Translations under genes and position numbers: made by a program
Shown here: in pieces, positions 51,217-59,246 of the stretch
Position numbering within the stretch: position 1 is the stretch's first letter
Layout: each line of letters starts with the position of its first letter
The notes under the pieces: model-generated
The model's input: only the letters and a program-made list of their open reading frames with translations
What the model was told of the DNA's origin: nothing
The model's database searches: none
Source of the DNA: N074bin45 sp039587475
GTDB lineage: Bacteria; Gemmatimonadota; Gemmatimonadetes; Gemmatimonadales; GWC2-71-9
NCBI GenBank assembly: GCA_039587475.1
Contig: JBDHIK010000007.1
Location: forward strand, 1 to 64,000
Direction: 5' to 3'
Length of the DNA stretch: 64,000 bases

Positions 51217-52736
51217 ATGACACGCCCCAAGAGCATCCTCTGGGTGGATGATGAGGTAGAGACCCTGACCTCCCATATCATGTTCCTCGAGGAGCAGGGG
51301 TTCAAAGTGGACCGTACGGCGCATGGCGATGACGCGCTGGTCCTGCTGCAACGCCAACCCTACGGCGTGGTCCTCCTGGATGAACAGATGCCCGGTCGCC
51401 GGGGGTTGGAGTTGTTCCGGGCCATTCGGGCCATGGATCAGACGACTCCCGTGGTCATGGTGACCAAGAGCGAGGCTCAGGAAACGCTCAAGGAGGCCAT
51501 CGGTATCGAGGTCTCCGACTACCTTATCAAGCCGGTCAACCCCCGTCAGATTCTCACGGTCGTCACGCGCCTGCTCGAGGGCGAACGGATCCGCCAGCAG
51601 CGCCTGTCTCGTGACTTCACCACCCGCTACCGGGAACTCGACGCGCGCCGCAGCGCGGATATGGGGTGGCGTGAGTGGATCGAGCTCGTGGCGGAGTTGG
51701 CCGAGTGGGACGTGAAGCTGTCGGAGGCGAACGAACCCGGTCTGCAAGAGGCCCTGGTCACGCTTCAGGCGGGAGTGCGGGATGATTTCGCCCGGTTTTT
51801 GGGCGATCACTACGCTGGGTGGCTCCATGATGCGGAGTCGGATCGCCCGCCGCTGTCGGTCGACATCACCGCGGAGTTCTTGCGTCCCGTCCTGCAGGCA
51901 CACGGCAAGGCCTTGCTGGTGGTGGTCGATTGTCTCCGGCTCGATCAATGGGCCGTGTTGCGGCCGATCATCGGGTCCCTCTTCGAGGTCGAGACCGCTC
52001 ACTATTTTTCCATTCTCCCGACGGCAACTCCCTTTGCACGAAATGCCATCTTCAGCGGCTTGTTCCCGGCCGAGCTGGCGGCAAGGCACCCCAAGTGGTG
52101 GAAACCCAAGGGCGGCGCCGGCCTCAACGCCCACGAAGCCGAGCTGCTGACGGAGCAATTGAAAGAGCTGACCGGAGATCCGGTTCCTGTGCATTACGAG
52201 AAGGTCTTTACCGCGGCGGATGGGGAGGCCATGCTGCGACGGCTCCCCGCGCACCTGTCGCAAGACGGGGTCTCGGCACTGGTCTTCAACTTCATCGACC
52301 AGCTGACCCACGGTCGAACCGAGAATCCCACCCTCTACGAAGTCGCCCGCGACACCACGGCGCTCAGGAACCTGACCCGGACCTGGTTCGAACGGTCGGC
52401 CTTGTGGGCCGCGTTGCAGGAGGCCGAACGCCGGAACGTGCCCGTACGGTATTTGCCAAGCGGGATGCCACATCCCACCTGCGGTACAAGTTTGGCGAGG
52501 ACATCCACACCGAACACCCGTCAGACGCCCTCCTGATCCGCGACCTGCCCTCGTTCGGCCTTCCCGCGGAGCGGCCGTCGACGCGGCTCCTGCTGGCTTC
52601 CGGCGACCGGTTCTTCGTCTATCCGACCAAGCTCCGGGAGTACCAGGCACGATATCGGGGTGCCTTCCTGCATGGCGGTGTCGCTCCCGAGGAAGTCATC
52701 CTGCCGATCGCCCTCCTCAGTCCGCGGCGAGGCTGA
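51217..52736 (+). pseudogene. PorX-like response regulator/PglZ phosphatase with internal deletion and frameshift
   Basis: An N-terminal receiver (SILWVDDEVETL, Asp in VVLLDEQMPG, Lys in YLIKPVNP) leads into a PglZ/alkaline-phosphatase-like domain (VVVDCLRLDQW, PTATPFARNAIFSG, NFIDQLTH). The frame is good to about 52445 (AERRNVPV) and continues in a different frame from 52446 (TVFAKRDATSHLRYKFGED) to 52736. Between them the family has about 14 residues including a TTDHG metal motif; they are absent. A deletion of 3n+1 bases fits. In Bacteroidota PorX controls type IX secretion. This copy lacks the metal site, so is inactive unless the assembly is wrong. Confidence 0.8.
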
Positions 52737-54617
52737 ATGAACCCCGCCTTCCGGATCCTCAGCTACCTGAGACCGTTTCGCGGCAAGGTCGTACTCAGCG
52801 TGACCTGTTCGTTCATGGCGTCGTTGTTCGACGGCTTCACGCTGGTGCTGCTCATTCCGTTGCTGCGCGCCTTGTTCGGGACGGCGGGGGCTCTGGAAAG
52901 CCAAGGACAGACCCGGCTGGAAGTGTTCATCACGTGGGTGACCGACCCGGTGGTGGGGGGTGTCTCGCCGGGGGTCGCCGCGACCCGGCTCCTCAGCCTG
53001 TTTCTGTTGGCGATCGTCCTCAAGAACGTGATGGCCTACACGGCGGCCTACACGCGGGTGCTGATCGAAGAGGGCATGGTCAGGAACCTGCGTGTGCAGC
53101 TGTTCCGGCACATTCTCTTCCTCGACCTGAGCTACTTCCAGACGACACGGGCCGGACAGATCGTGGCCTCCCTGCTGGCGGACGTCGAGGAGACCAAGAT
53201 CGTCGTGTCCTCGACCATGGCCCGGGTGGGGCAGAACAGCTTCGTCATCCTGGTGAGCCTGGCGGCGCTGACACAGATCTCCATGCGCTTGACCCTGCTG
53301 ACCCTGGCGGCGGCGCCCGTCCTGATTGTGGGGATCGGGCTGTTGCTCAGGCGGCTTCGGGCGCATGCCCGGGATCGGGCCGAAGAACGGGGAGGGATCA
53401 CTTCCACGATCGCCGAACGGGTCGGGGCGATCAAGCTGATCCGCGCCTACGGCGAGGAAGGCCGTGAGGCGCTGGAGTTCGAGCGCCAGTCGCAGAGCTA
53501 CCTGAAGAAGGTGGTTCGCACCCAGCGCTTCATGCTCGGGATGAGTCCCATTAGCGAGCTCTTCGGTGCCACGGTGCTGGTGTTGTTGATCATGGCCGGC
53601 GCGCGCCCCGAGTTCCTGGGCATCTCTCTGAATCCGGAAGCCATCGTCGTCTTCCTCGTTGCTGCGCTTCGCATGATGTCGCCCATCAAGTCGCTGGCTC
53701 AGTTCCCGGCGGAAATCGGCGTTGCCCTGGCGAGTGTCGATCGGGTGTTTGCGCTGCTTGATGAGACGCCCTCGGAGATCGACCGGCCCGGCGAACGAGC
53801 CGCCCGGTTCGAGCACGCCATCCGCTATGAAGGGGTGACCTTCGCCTATCCCGGCAACGAACCCGTTCTCCACGATGTCTCGTTTACCGTCCCGCGTGGG
53901 AAGGTGCTGGCGATCGTGGGGCCGTCCGGGGCCGGCAAGACGACGCTGGTCGACCTGCTGCCCCGCTTTCACGAACCGCAGGCCGGCGCGGTGTTCCTCG
54001 ACGATGTGCCGTTGACCGGACTGACCCGGACTTCCATCCGGTCGCTTCTGGGAATCGTCAGTCAGGAGACCGTGCTGTTGAACGACACCGCCTACGCCAA
54101 CATCCTGATCGGACGGCAGGACGCCTCACGGGAGGACGTCGTACGGGCCGCGCGCGCCGCCAACGCACACCAATTCATCGAGGGGCTTCCGCAGGGCTAC
54201 GACACCATGCTGGGGGAACGGGGAACCAGGCTCTCGGGTGGACAGCGACAGCGGCTCGCCATCGCGCGCGCCTTGCTGCGGGACCCGCCGATTCTGGTGC
54301 TGGACGAAGCCACCAGCGCGCTGGACACCGAATCCGAACGTCAGGTGCAGGAAGCGATCGAACGACTGATGCAGGATCGGACGGTCCTCGTGATTGCGCA
54401 CCGCCTGTCCACCGTCCGTAACGCCGACGACATCATCGTGATCGTGGACGGACGGCTGGTGGAGCACGGGACGCACGCGGAGCTGTACCATCAGGACGGC
54501 GTGTATCGTCGCCTCTACGATCTCCAGTTTCGCGATGAGTCCGAGATGGGTGGCGCCGCCGCCGATCCTGGCCTGCCAGACGTGCTGCCCCTGGACGGAC
54601 CACCCGCGGTTTCATGA
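52737..54617 (+). CDS. MsbA-like ABC exporter (permease-ATPase fusion)
   Basis: 626 aa. Six N-terminal membrane helices (about 15-320) and one nucleotide-binding domain with Walker A GPSGAGKTT, Q loop VSQETVLLN, signature LSGGQRQRLAIARALL, Walker B ILVLDEATSALD and H loop IAHRLSTV. Homodimeric half transporter exporting lipid A, glycolipid or peptide. Starts immediately after the PorX-like stop and runs into a glycosyltransferase with a 4-base overlap; a surface-glycan or glycolipid exporter is plausible. Confidence 0.9.
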   Translation: MNPAFRILSYLRPFRGKVVLSVTCSFMASLFDGFTLVLLIPLLRALFGTAGALESQGQTRLEVFITWVTDPVVGGVSPGVAATRLLSLFLLAIVLKNVMAYTAAYTRVLIEEGMVRNLRVQLFRHILFLDLSYFQTTRAGQIVASLLADVEETKIVVSSTMARVGQNSFVILVSLAALTQISMRLTLLTLAAAPVLIVGIGLLLRRLRAHARDRAEERGGITSTIAERVGAIKLIRAYGEEGREALEFERQSQSYLKKVVRTQRFMLGMSPISELFGATVLVLLIMAGARPEFLGISLNPEAIVVFLVAALRMMSPIKSLAQFPAEIGVALASVDRVFALLDETPSEIDRPGERAARFEHAIRYEGVTFAYPGNEPVLHDVSFTVPRGKVLAIVGPSGAGKTTLVDLLPRFHEPQAGAVFLDDVPLTGLTRTSIRSLLGIVSQETVLLNDTAYANILIGRQDASREDVVRAARAANAHQFIEGLPQGYDTMLGERGTRLSGGQRQRLAIARALLRDPPILVLDEATSALDTESERQVQEAIERLMQDRTVLVIAHRLSTVRNADDIIVIVDGRLVEHGTHAELYHQDGVYRRLYDLQFRDESEMGGAAADPGLPDVLPLDGPPAVS

Positions 54618-55600
54618 GCGGGGCCCGGCTTTCTGCGCCTCCGCGGGTGCTGGTGGTGGCGCCGTTCGATCATGCCCTGAACGCACATTCCATCCTGCGG
54701 TGTCGGGCCCTGGAGCGTCTGGGGTGTCCCGTCCAGACCGTGAATGTCCTGACCGCCAATCGCTGGCTGCGTCCGCTCCGCAGGTCGGACCTCGCGGCGC
54801 GAGTGACGCGTCGCCTCAAGCGATCCCCCTGCGACCTGGTCCTGGTCATCGGGGTCCGGAGCTTCGAGGCCGAGGATCTGGCAGCGCTGCGACAGGTTGG
54901 GGGTGATCAATGGGTGTGGTGGAGTCCGGATCCGCCGCTGGTCCATCCCGAACTCGAAGCCGCCATGGCACTCTACGATGCGACCTTCATGGGCGGTTCC
55001 GACGTGGCCGCCGACCTGTCAGCGCAGACCGGACGTGTCGTCCGGCATCTTCCGGCGGGGTGCGATCCGTCGGTCCACCGGCCCATGCGGTCCCGGGACC
55101 GATTCCGTGCCAACGTGGTGTTCGCCGGGCGGGTGAGTCGGCGACGGGAGGCGCTGCTCGCCGAGGTGGTGGAGTTCGGCCTGGCCGTCTGGGGCCGTGG
55201 CTGGCGCCGCACCAGCCTGCGATCGTACTGCCGGGGGGAGCGCGTGTCCGACTACGACTACATCAGGGCGTATGCCGGTGCATCGGTGGCACTGAACATT
55301 CATCGGGATCAGGGGACGCCACGATGGTCGGCGGGGGCCAATCAGCGGGTGTTCGAACTCGCGGCTATGGGGGCGGCACAGGTGGTGGATCGCCGTGACG
55401 ACGTAGGCCGGCACTTGGCACCGGGTGAAGAAATCGCGGTGTTCGAGGACGCGGCCGGCCTCAAGGAACGTGTGAGGGACCTGTTGCACGACCCCCGAGC
55501 CGCAGAAGCGATGGGCCAGGCCGCACGCGCCGCGGCCATGGCCCACCATACGTACATGCATCGGATGCTCGAACTGGTGACCACCGTTCGCGATGCCTAG
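54614..55600 (+). CDS. Glycosyltransferase (group 1/CgeB-like)
   Basis: 328 aa. GT-B fold: N-terminal RVLVVAPFDHALNAHS, mid DQWVWWSPDPPLVHPE, C-terminal donor-site region NQRVFELAAMGAAQVVDRRDDV with a following LAPGEEIAVFED typical of CgeB and group-1 glycosyltransferases. Sugar and acceptor unknown. ATGA overlap with the ABC exporter suggests joint work on a surface glycan. Its TAG is the centre of a palindrome shared with the convergent patatin gene. Confidence 0.75.
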   Translation: MSGARLSAPPRVLVVAPFDHALNAHSILRCRALERLGCPVQTVNVLTANRWLRPLRRSDLAARVTRRLKRSPCDLVLVIGVRSFEAEDLAALRQVGGDQWVWWSPDPPLVHPELEAAMALYDATFMGGSDVAADLSAQTGRVVRHLPAGCDPSVHRPMRSRDRFRANVVFAGRVSRRREALLAEVVEFGLAVWGRGWRRTSLRSYCRGERVSDYDYIRAYAGASVALNIHRDQGTPRWSAGANQRVFELAAMGAAQVVDRRDDVGRHLAPGEEIAVFEDAAGLKERVRDLLHDPRAAEAMGQAARAAAMAHHTYMHRMLELVTTVRDA

Positions 55601-55605
55601 GCATC
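55592..55605. repeat. 14-bp palindrome at convergent stop codons
   Basis: Perfect inverted repeat GATGCC-TA-GGCATC covering both stop codons of the convergent glycosyltransferase and patatin genes. It could act as a short hairpin at either mRNA end; no T-tract follows. Confidence 0.3.
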
Positions 55606-56658
55606 CTGCCCGGGAACCGACTCGGCTCCGATGGCCCCCGTGGGACAATTAAAGACATAGTCGCCGTCGAAGGGTGACCACTGCTGCCGGGGGGCCACGA
55701 CCTCGGCCAGCCCCGACCGGGACATCCGGAAGACCTCCGGTGCCCGCATGACGCACGCTCCACAGCCGATGCACCGCTGGGGGTCCACCGTCACGTCCAC
55801 GACCCGCTGCGGATAGATGGCCGGGGGGTCTTCGAACAAGCGCTCGGCAAACCCATCGAGCGCGGTGATGGTCGCCCGGTACCCCTCCTCGATGATCTCT
55901 GCCGTATGGTCGAAGGAAAACATCGAGACGTGGGCCACCTTGGGCCCGACCAGCAGGACCGGCTGGCCCGCCCAGTGCCGCGCCGCGCCGTCCAGAATGG
56001 TCCGCATGACGATTTCCAGACCCCGCACGTACGTGCCTACGAAGCCGATGTCCTCCTCCGGTGCGCGGGCGTTCAGGCTTGCCCCGACGTCCACGGCGAT
56101 GACGGGCGCGTTTCCGAGTGCCAGAGCGGCGCGCACCGGGAGGTTGGTGACCAGCGCCCCGTCGCAGTATCGGCCTCCACGAATGGACCGTGGGGGAAAC
56201 AGGCCCGGAAGAGCGCACGACGCAAACACGGCATCGGCTACGGGGACGTCCTGCAATCCCTGCGTGCCCCACAGCACCTGCATGCCGTTGTCGATGTTGA
56301 CCGTGTTGATGACGAGTCTGCGGGGGAGTTGCTCGAACGTCATATCGCCGACGATCGACTCGATGAGTCCGAACAGCGGTTCCCGGCGATACACCGCGGG
56401 AGCGCCCATGCGGCGAAACGCCATGTCGGCATGCGCCACCCGGAAGACGTCCTTCCGCCGAATGCGCATGGCACGGGTCCGCATGTTGTCGATCGACCAC
56501 CCTGCGGCCCAGGCGGCGGCGATCAGGGATCCCATGCTGCACCCGACGACCAACGTGGGAAAGAGTCCGCGCTCTTCGAGTGCCTGAAACACCCCGATAT
56601 GCGACAGGCCCTTGAGGCCGCCGCCACTCAATACCAACGAAAACGGTCGTTCGCTCAC
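55597..56658 (-). CDS. Patatin-like phospholipase fused to a C-terminal 4Fe-4S ferredoxin
   Basis: 353 aa. Patatin domain 1-275: oxyanion loop GGGLKG (12-17), nucleophile Ser41 in GCSMG (39-43), Asp166 in DGA (166-168) complete the Ser-Asp dyad. Residues 285-353 form a single-cluster ferredoxin with CIGCGAC (Cys296, 299, 302) and Cys338 in FNCPTGAI. Patatins hydrolyse membrane lipids; an attached redox cluster is unusual and may regulate or locate the enzyme. GTG at 56658 has GAAGGG at good spacing; the frame extending to 57636 is antisense to the aminotransferase and is rejected. Confidence 0.85.
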   Translation of the reverse strand: MSERPFSLVLSGGGLKGLSHIGVFQALEERGLFPTLVVGCSMGSLIAAAWAAGWSIDNMRTRAMRIRRKDVFRVAHADMAFRRMGAPAVYRREPLFGLIESIVGDMTFEQLPRRLVINTVNIDNGMQVLWGTQGLQDVPVADAVFASCALPGLFPPRSIRGGRYCDGALVTNLPVRAALALGNAPVIAVDVGASLNARAPEEDIGFVGTYVRGLEIVMRTILDGAARHWAGQPVLLVGPKVAHVSMFSFDHTAEIIEEGYRATITALDGFAERLFEDPPAIYPQRVVDVTVDPQRCIGCGACVMRAPEVFRMSRSGLAEVVAPRQQWSPFDGDYVFNCPTGAIGAESVPGQDA

Positions 56659-56685
56659 GCTTGCCCTTCGGGTTGCCGTCTCGGT

Positions 56686-56714
56686 AACGTAGCCGGGACC
56701 CACAAGCTGGCCAA
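56686..56714 (-). promoter_or_regulatory. Possible promoter of the patatin-ferredoxin gene
   Basis: Minus strand TTGGCC (56709-56714), 17-bp spacer, TACGTT (56686-56691); start near 56679, leaving a 20-base leader with a GAAGGG ribosome site. Hexamers are weak. Confidence 0.3.
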
Positions 56715-56742
56715 GCACTCCTGACCGGAGTTTCGCTTCGAC

Positions 56743-57885
56743 ATGACCTACGATGTGACCGCGCTCCGCGACGCGGAGTTCCCCTGGGCAGATGACAGGC
56801 TGTACCTCAACCACGCCAGCACCGGGCCGCTGCCGGCGCGAACGCTGGCAGCGGTGGAGAACTTCAATCGCCGCCGGGCCGTCATGGAGGGCATGGACGA
56901 CCCCATGTTGTTCGGGGTGCTTCGAGGGTCGCGCGAGCGCCTCGCCCGCATGCTCAATGCCGACCCGACCGAGATTGCCCTGGCGGGGAACACCAGTTGG
57001 GGCCTGAGCCTCGCCGCGTCGACACTGCCGCTGACGAAGGGCGACATCGTCTTGGTGAGCGACCGGGAGTTCCCCGCCAACGTCTACCCGTGGATGCGGT
57101 TGGCGGCTCGCGGGGTCCGCTGTGAGTTGGCGCCTACCACCGCGGAGGGTTGGCCGGATGAAGACGCCCTCATGAGCCGGGTGGCCGATCCCGCGGTCAA
57201 GGTCCTGGCCGTGTCCTGGGTCCAGTTCAGCAACGGGTACCGGGCGGATCTGGAGGCGTTGAGTCGAGCCACGCACGCGTCCGGGACGTACTTCGTCGTC
57301 GACGCGATCCAGGGTGCCGGGCAATGCCCGCTCGACCTGTCGGCCGTTCCCATCGACATCCTGGCTTGTGGCGCACAGAAATGGTTGCTGTCGCCGTGGG
57401 GCACCGGGTTCGTCTACGTGCGCCGCGGCCTGATCGACCAGCTGCACCCGGTGGTGACCGGCTGGATGGCACATCGAGACACGGACGATTTCACCCGGCT
57501 GACCGACTACGACGACGGGTTGCACGACGACGCGCGCCGATTCGAGATGGTGACGTTGCCGTTCCAGTCGTTCGTCGGCCTCAATGCCTCTCTCGATCTG
57601 CTTCTGGAGCTTGGCATCGACCAGATCGGCGACCACCTCGATCGGGTCACCGAGCCGGTGCGAAGCTGGGCAGCCAGGACAGGGATCCCCCTACGATCAC
57701 CGGCGGATCGACATCGCTGCGGCATCGTCAGCGTGGCGCCACCAGAGGCGGAGCGAGTGTTCCGGAAACTCCGGGATTCGGGTGTGGTCGCCAGCTACCG
57801 GGAAGGGGCCATTCGCCTCAGCCCGCACTGCTATACGACGATCGCCGAAATGGAGCGCGTGGCGGACCTGCTGGCGGGGGCCTGA
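56743..57885 (+). CDS. PLP-dependent class V aminotransferase/cysteine-desulfurase-like enzyme
   Basis: 380 aa. Class V fold: NHASTGPLP at the N-terminus, AGNTSWGLSLAAS, phosphate-binding SWVQFSNGYRADLE, Asp in VVDAIQGAGQCPLD and the Schiff-base Lys in CGAQKWLLSPWGTGF. No Cys-containing desulfurase loop is evident, so an isopenicillin-epimerase- or kynureninase-like reaction is more likely. Substrate unknown. Divergent from the patatin gene over an 84-base gap and ends 2 bases from the convergent tyrS stop. Confidence 0.8.
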   Translation: MTYDVTALRDAEFPWADDRLYLNHASTGPLPARTLAAVENFNRRRAVMEGMDDPMLFGVLRGSRERLARMLNADPTEIALAGNTSWGLSLAASTLPLTKGDIVLVSDREFPANVYPWMRLAARGVRCELAPTTAEGWPDEDALMSRVADPAVKVLAVSWVQFSNGYRADLEALSRATHASGTYFVVDAIQGAGQCPLDLSAVPIDILACGAQKWLLSPWGTGFVYVRRGLIDQLHPVVTGWMAHRDTDDFTRLTDYDDGLHDDARRFEMVTLPFQSFVGLNASLDLLLELGIDQIGDHLDRVTEPVRSWAARTGIPLRSPADRHRCGIVSVAPPEAERVFRKLRDSGVVASYREGAIRLSPHCYTTIAEMERVADLLAGA

Positions 57886-57887
57886 GG

Positions 57888-59153
57888 CTAGCCGAACTCG
57901 AGCAGGGCGTAGTGCTTCTTGCCCTTCCTCAGCAGAATCCATCGGTCGGCCAGGAGGTCGGACGGTTGGAGTGACCGGTCGGGCTGGTCCGTCTTGTCCC
58001 CGTTCACGGAAAAGCCTCGCCCGGCCAGACCGCGCCTCGCGTCGGCCTTGGAAGTGGCCAACGGCGTTCGTACCAAGGCGTCGACCAGGGACAGCCCCGA
58101 GGCGAGTTCTGTGCGCGCCACGGTCACGACCGGGATCTCTCCGGCCAGCGCCTCGAACCCCTCGGGCCCGGCTCCGCGGATGTCGCCACCGCCAAAGAGG
58201 ATTTCGGATGCCTGCAGGACACCGTCGGTGGTGTCGGCTCCATGGACCCGGGCGGTGACGTCTTTCGCGAGCGCCCGGTGTGCCGGCCGTCGGCCCGGCT
58301 CCCGCTCATGGTCGTGCATCAGGTCGCGGATCTCGCCGAGCGACAGGAACGTGAACAGCGCCAAGAACCGTTCCACGTCCCGGTCATCGGTATTGAGCCA
58401 GAACTGGTAGAACTGGTACGGACTCGTCTTGGACGGGTCGAGCCAGACGTTGCCGACTTCGCTCTTGCCGAACTTGGTCCCCGTTGCGGTCGTCAGGAGG
58501 GGAAATACCAGGCCGTGTGCCTTGCCTCCGGTTTCACGGCCGATGAGTTCGATGCCGGCGGTGATGTTGCCCCACTGGTCGCTGCCGCCCATCTGCAATT
58601 CACACTCTTCCTTCCGGAACAGATACAGGAAGTCGTAAGCCTGGACCAGCATGTAGCTGAATTCCGTGAAGGAGATCCCGGTCTCCATCCGGCTTTGGAC
58701 GGACTCCTTCTGCAACATGTAGTTGACCGTGAAGTGCTTCCCGGTGTCGCGCAGGAAATCGAGAAGGCCAACCCCGCCCAGCCAGTCCAGGTTGTCCATC
58801 TGGCGAGCTGGTCGCGGCCCACCGAAGTCGAGGAACCGGACGAGCTGGGACCGGACCGCTTCGGCATTAGCGCTCGCCACGGCCTTGGAGAGCGCCGGGC
58901 GCTCCTGGCGCTTGCCGCTGGGGTCACCGACCATACCCGTCCCACCACCCACCAGCACGATGGGAACCCCGCCACCCCGCTGCAGCCAGGCCAACCCCAT
59001 GATGGGCACGAGGTTGCCCACATGGAGAGAGTCGGCCGTGGGGTCGAAACCCACGTATCCGGTGATGGGGCCCTTGGCGAGCCGCTCGGCCAGGCCCGGC
59101 GTGGCGTCCTGGATGAAACCGCGGTCCGCGAACGTGTCGTACAGGGAGGTCAT
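57888..59153 (-). CDS. tyrS: Tyrosyl-tRNA synthetase
   Basis: 421 aa. Class I synthetase: HIGH-type motif HVGN in DPTADSLHVGNL, KMSKS-type motif KFGKS, tyrosine site MLVQAYDFLYL with QMGGSDQWGN, and a C-terminal S4 RNA-binding domain (~355-421). The ATG at 59153 is chosen; a GTG 7 codons upstream is possible. A TTGCCC-17-TACGAT promoter ends 8 bases before this ATG, so the message is probably leaderless and no T-box or attenuator leader can exist. Confidence 0.95.
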   Translation of the reverse strand: MTSLYDTFADRGFIQDATPGLAERLAKGPITGYVGFDPTADSLHVGNLVPIMGLAWLQRGGGVPIVLVGGGTGMVGDPSGKRQERPALSKAVASANAEAVRSQLVRFLDFGGPRPARQMDNLDWLGGVGLLDFLRDTGKHFTVNYMLQKESVQSRMETGISFTEFSYMLVQAYDFLYLFRKEECELQMGGSDQWGNITAGIELIGRETGGKAHGLVFPLLTTATGTKFGKSEVGNVWLDPSKTSPYQFYQFWLNTDDRDVERFLALFTFLSLGEIRDLMHDHEREPGRRPAHRALAKDVTARVHGADTTDGVLQASEILFGGGDIRGAGPEGFEALAGEIPVVTVARTELASGLSLVDALVRTPLATSKADARRGLAGRGFSVNGDKTDQPDRSLQPSDLLADRWILLRKGKKHYALLEFG

Positions 59154-59161
59154 TGCCGCCA

Positions 59162-59190
59162 ATCGTATGCCCACCTCTCGCGGGGGGCAA
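59162..59190 (-). promoter_or_regulatory. Promoter of tyrS; predicted leaderless message
   Basis: Minus strand TTGCCC (59185-59190), exact 17-bp spacer, TACGAT (59162-59167). The preferred start would be at or one base before the tyrS ATG (59153). The same -10 TACGAT occurs at the HNH gene. Confidence 0.5.
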
Positions 59191-59246
59191 GCGGTCGCGG
59201 CTGAAATGGCGTCCGATCTCCGAGTCCGCTAATTTGGGATACGCCA

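Noticed and set aside
52400..52500. Programmed frameshift in the PorX-like gene
   Set aside because: There is no slippery run, and about 14 family residues are missing, so a simple ribosomal shift would not restore the protein.
56659..57636. 326-residue N-terminal extension of the patatin frame
   Set aside because: It is antisense to the aminotransferase gene, lacks any motif, and a good ribosome site precedes the GTG at 56658.
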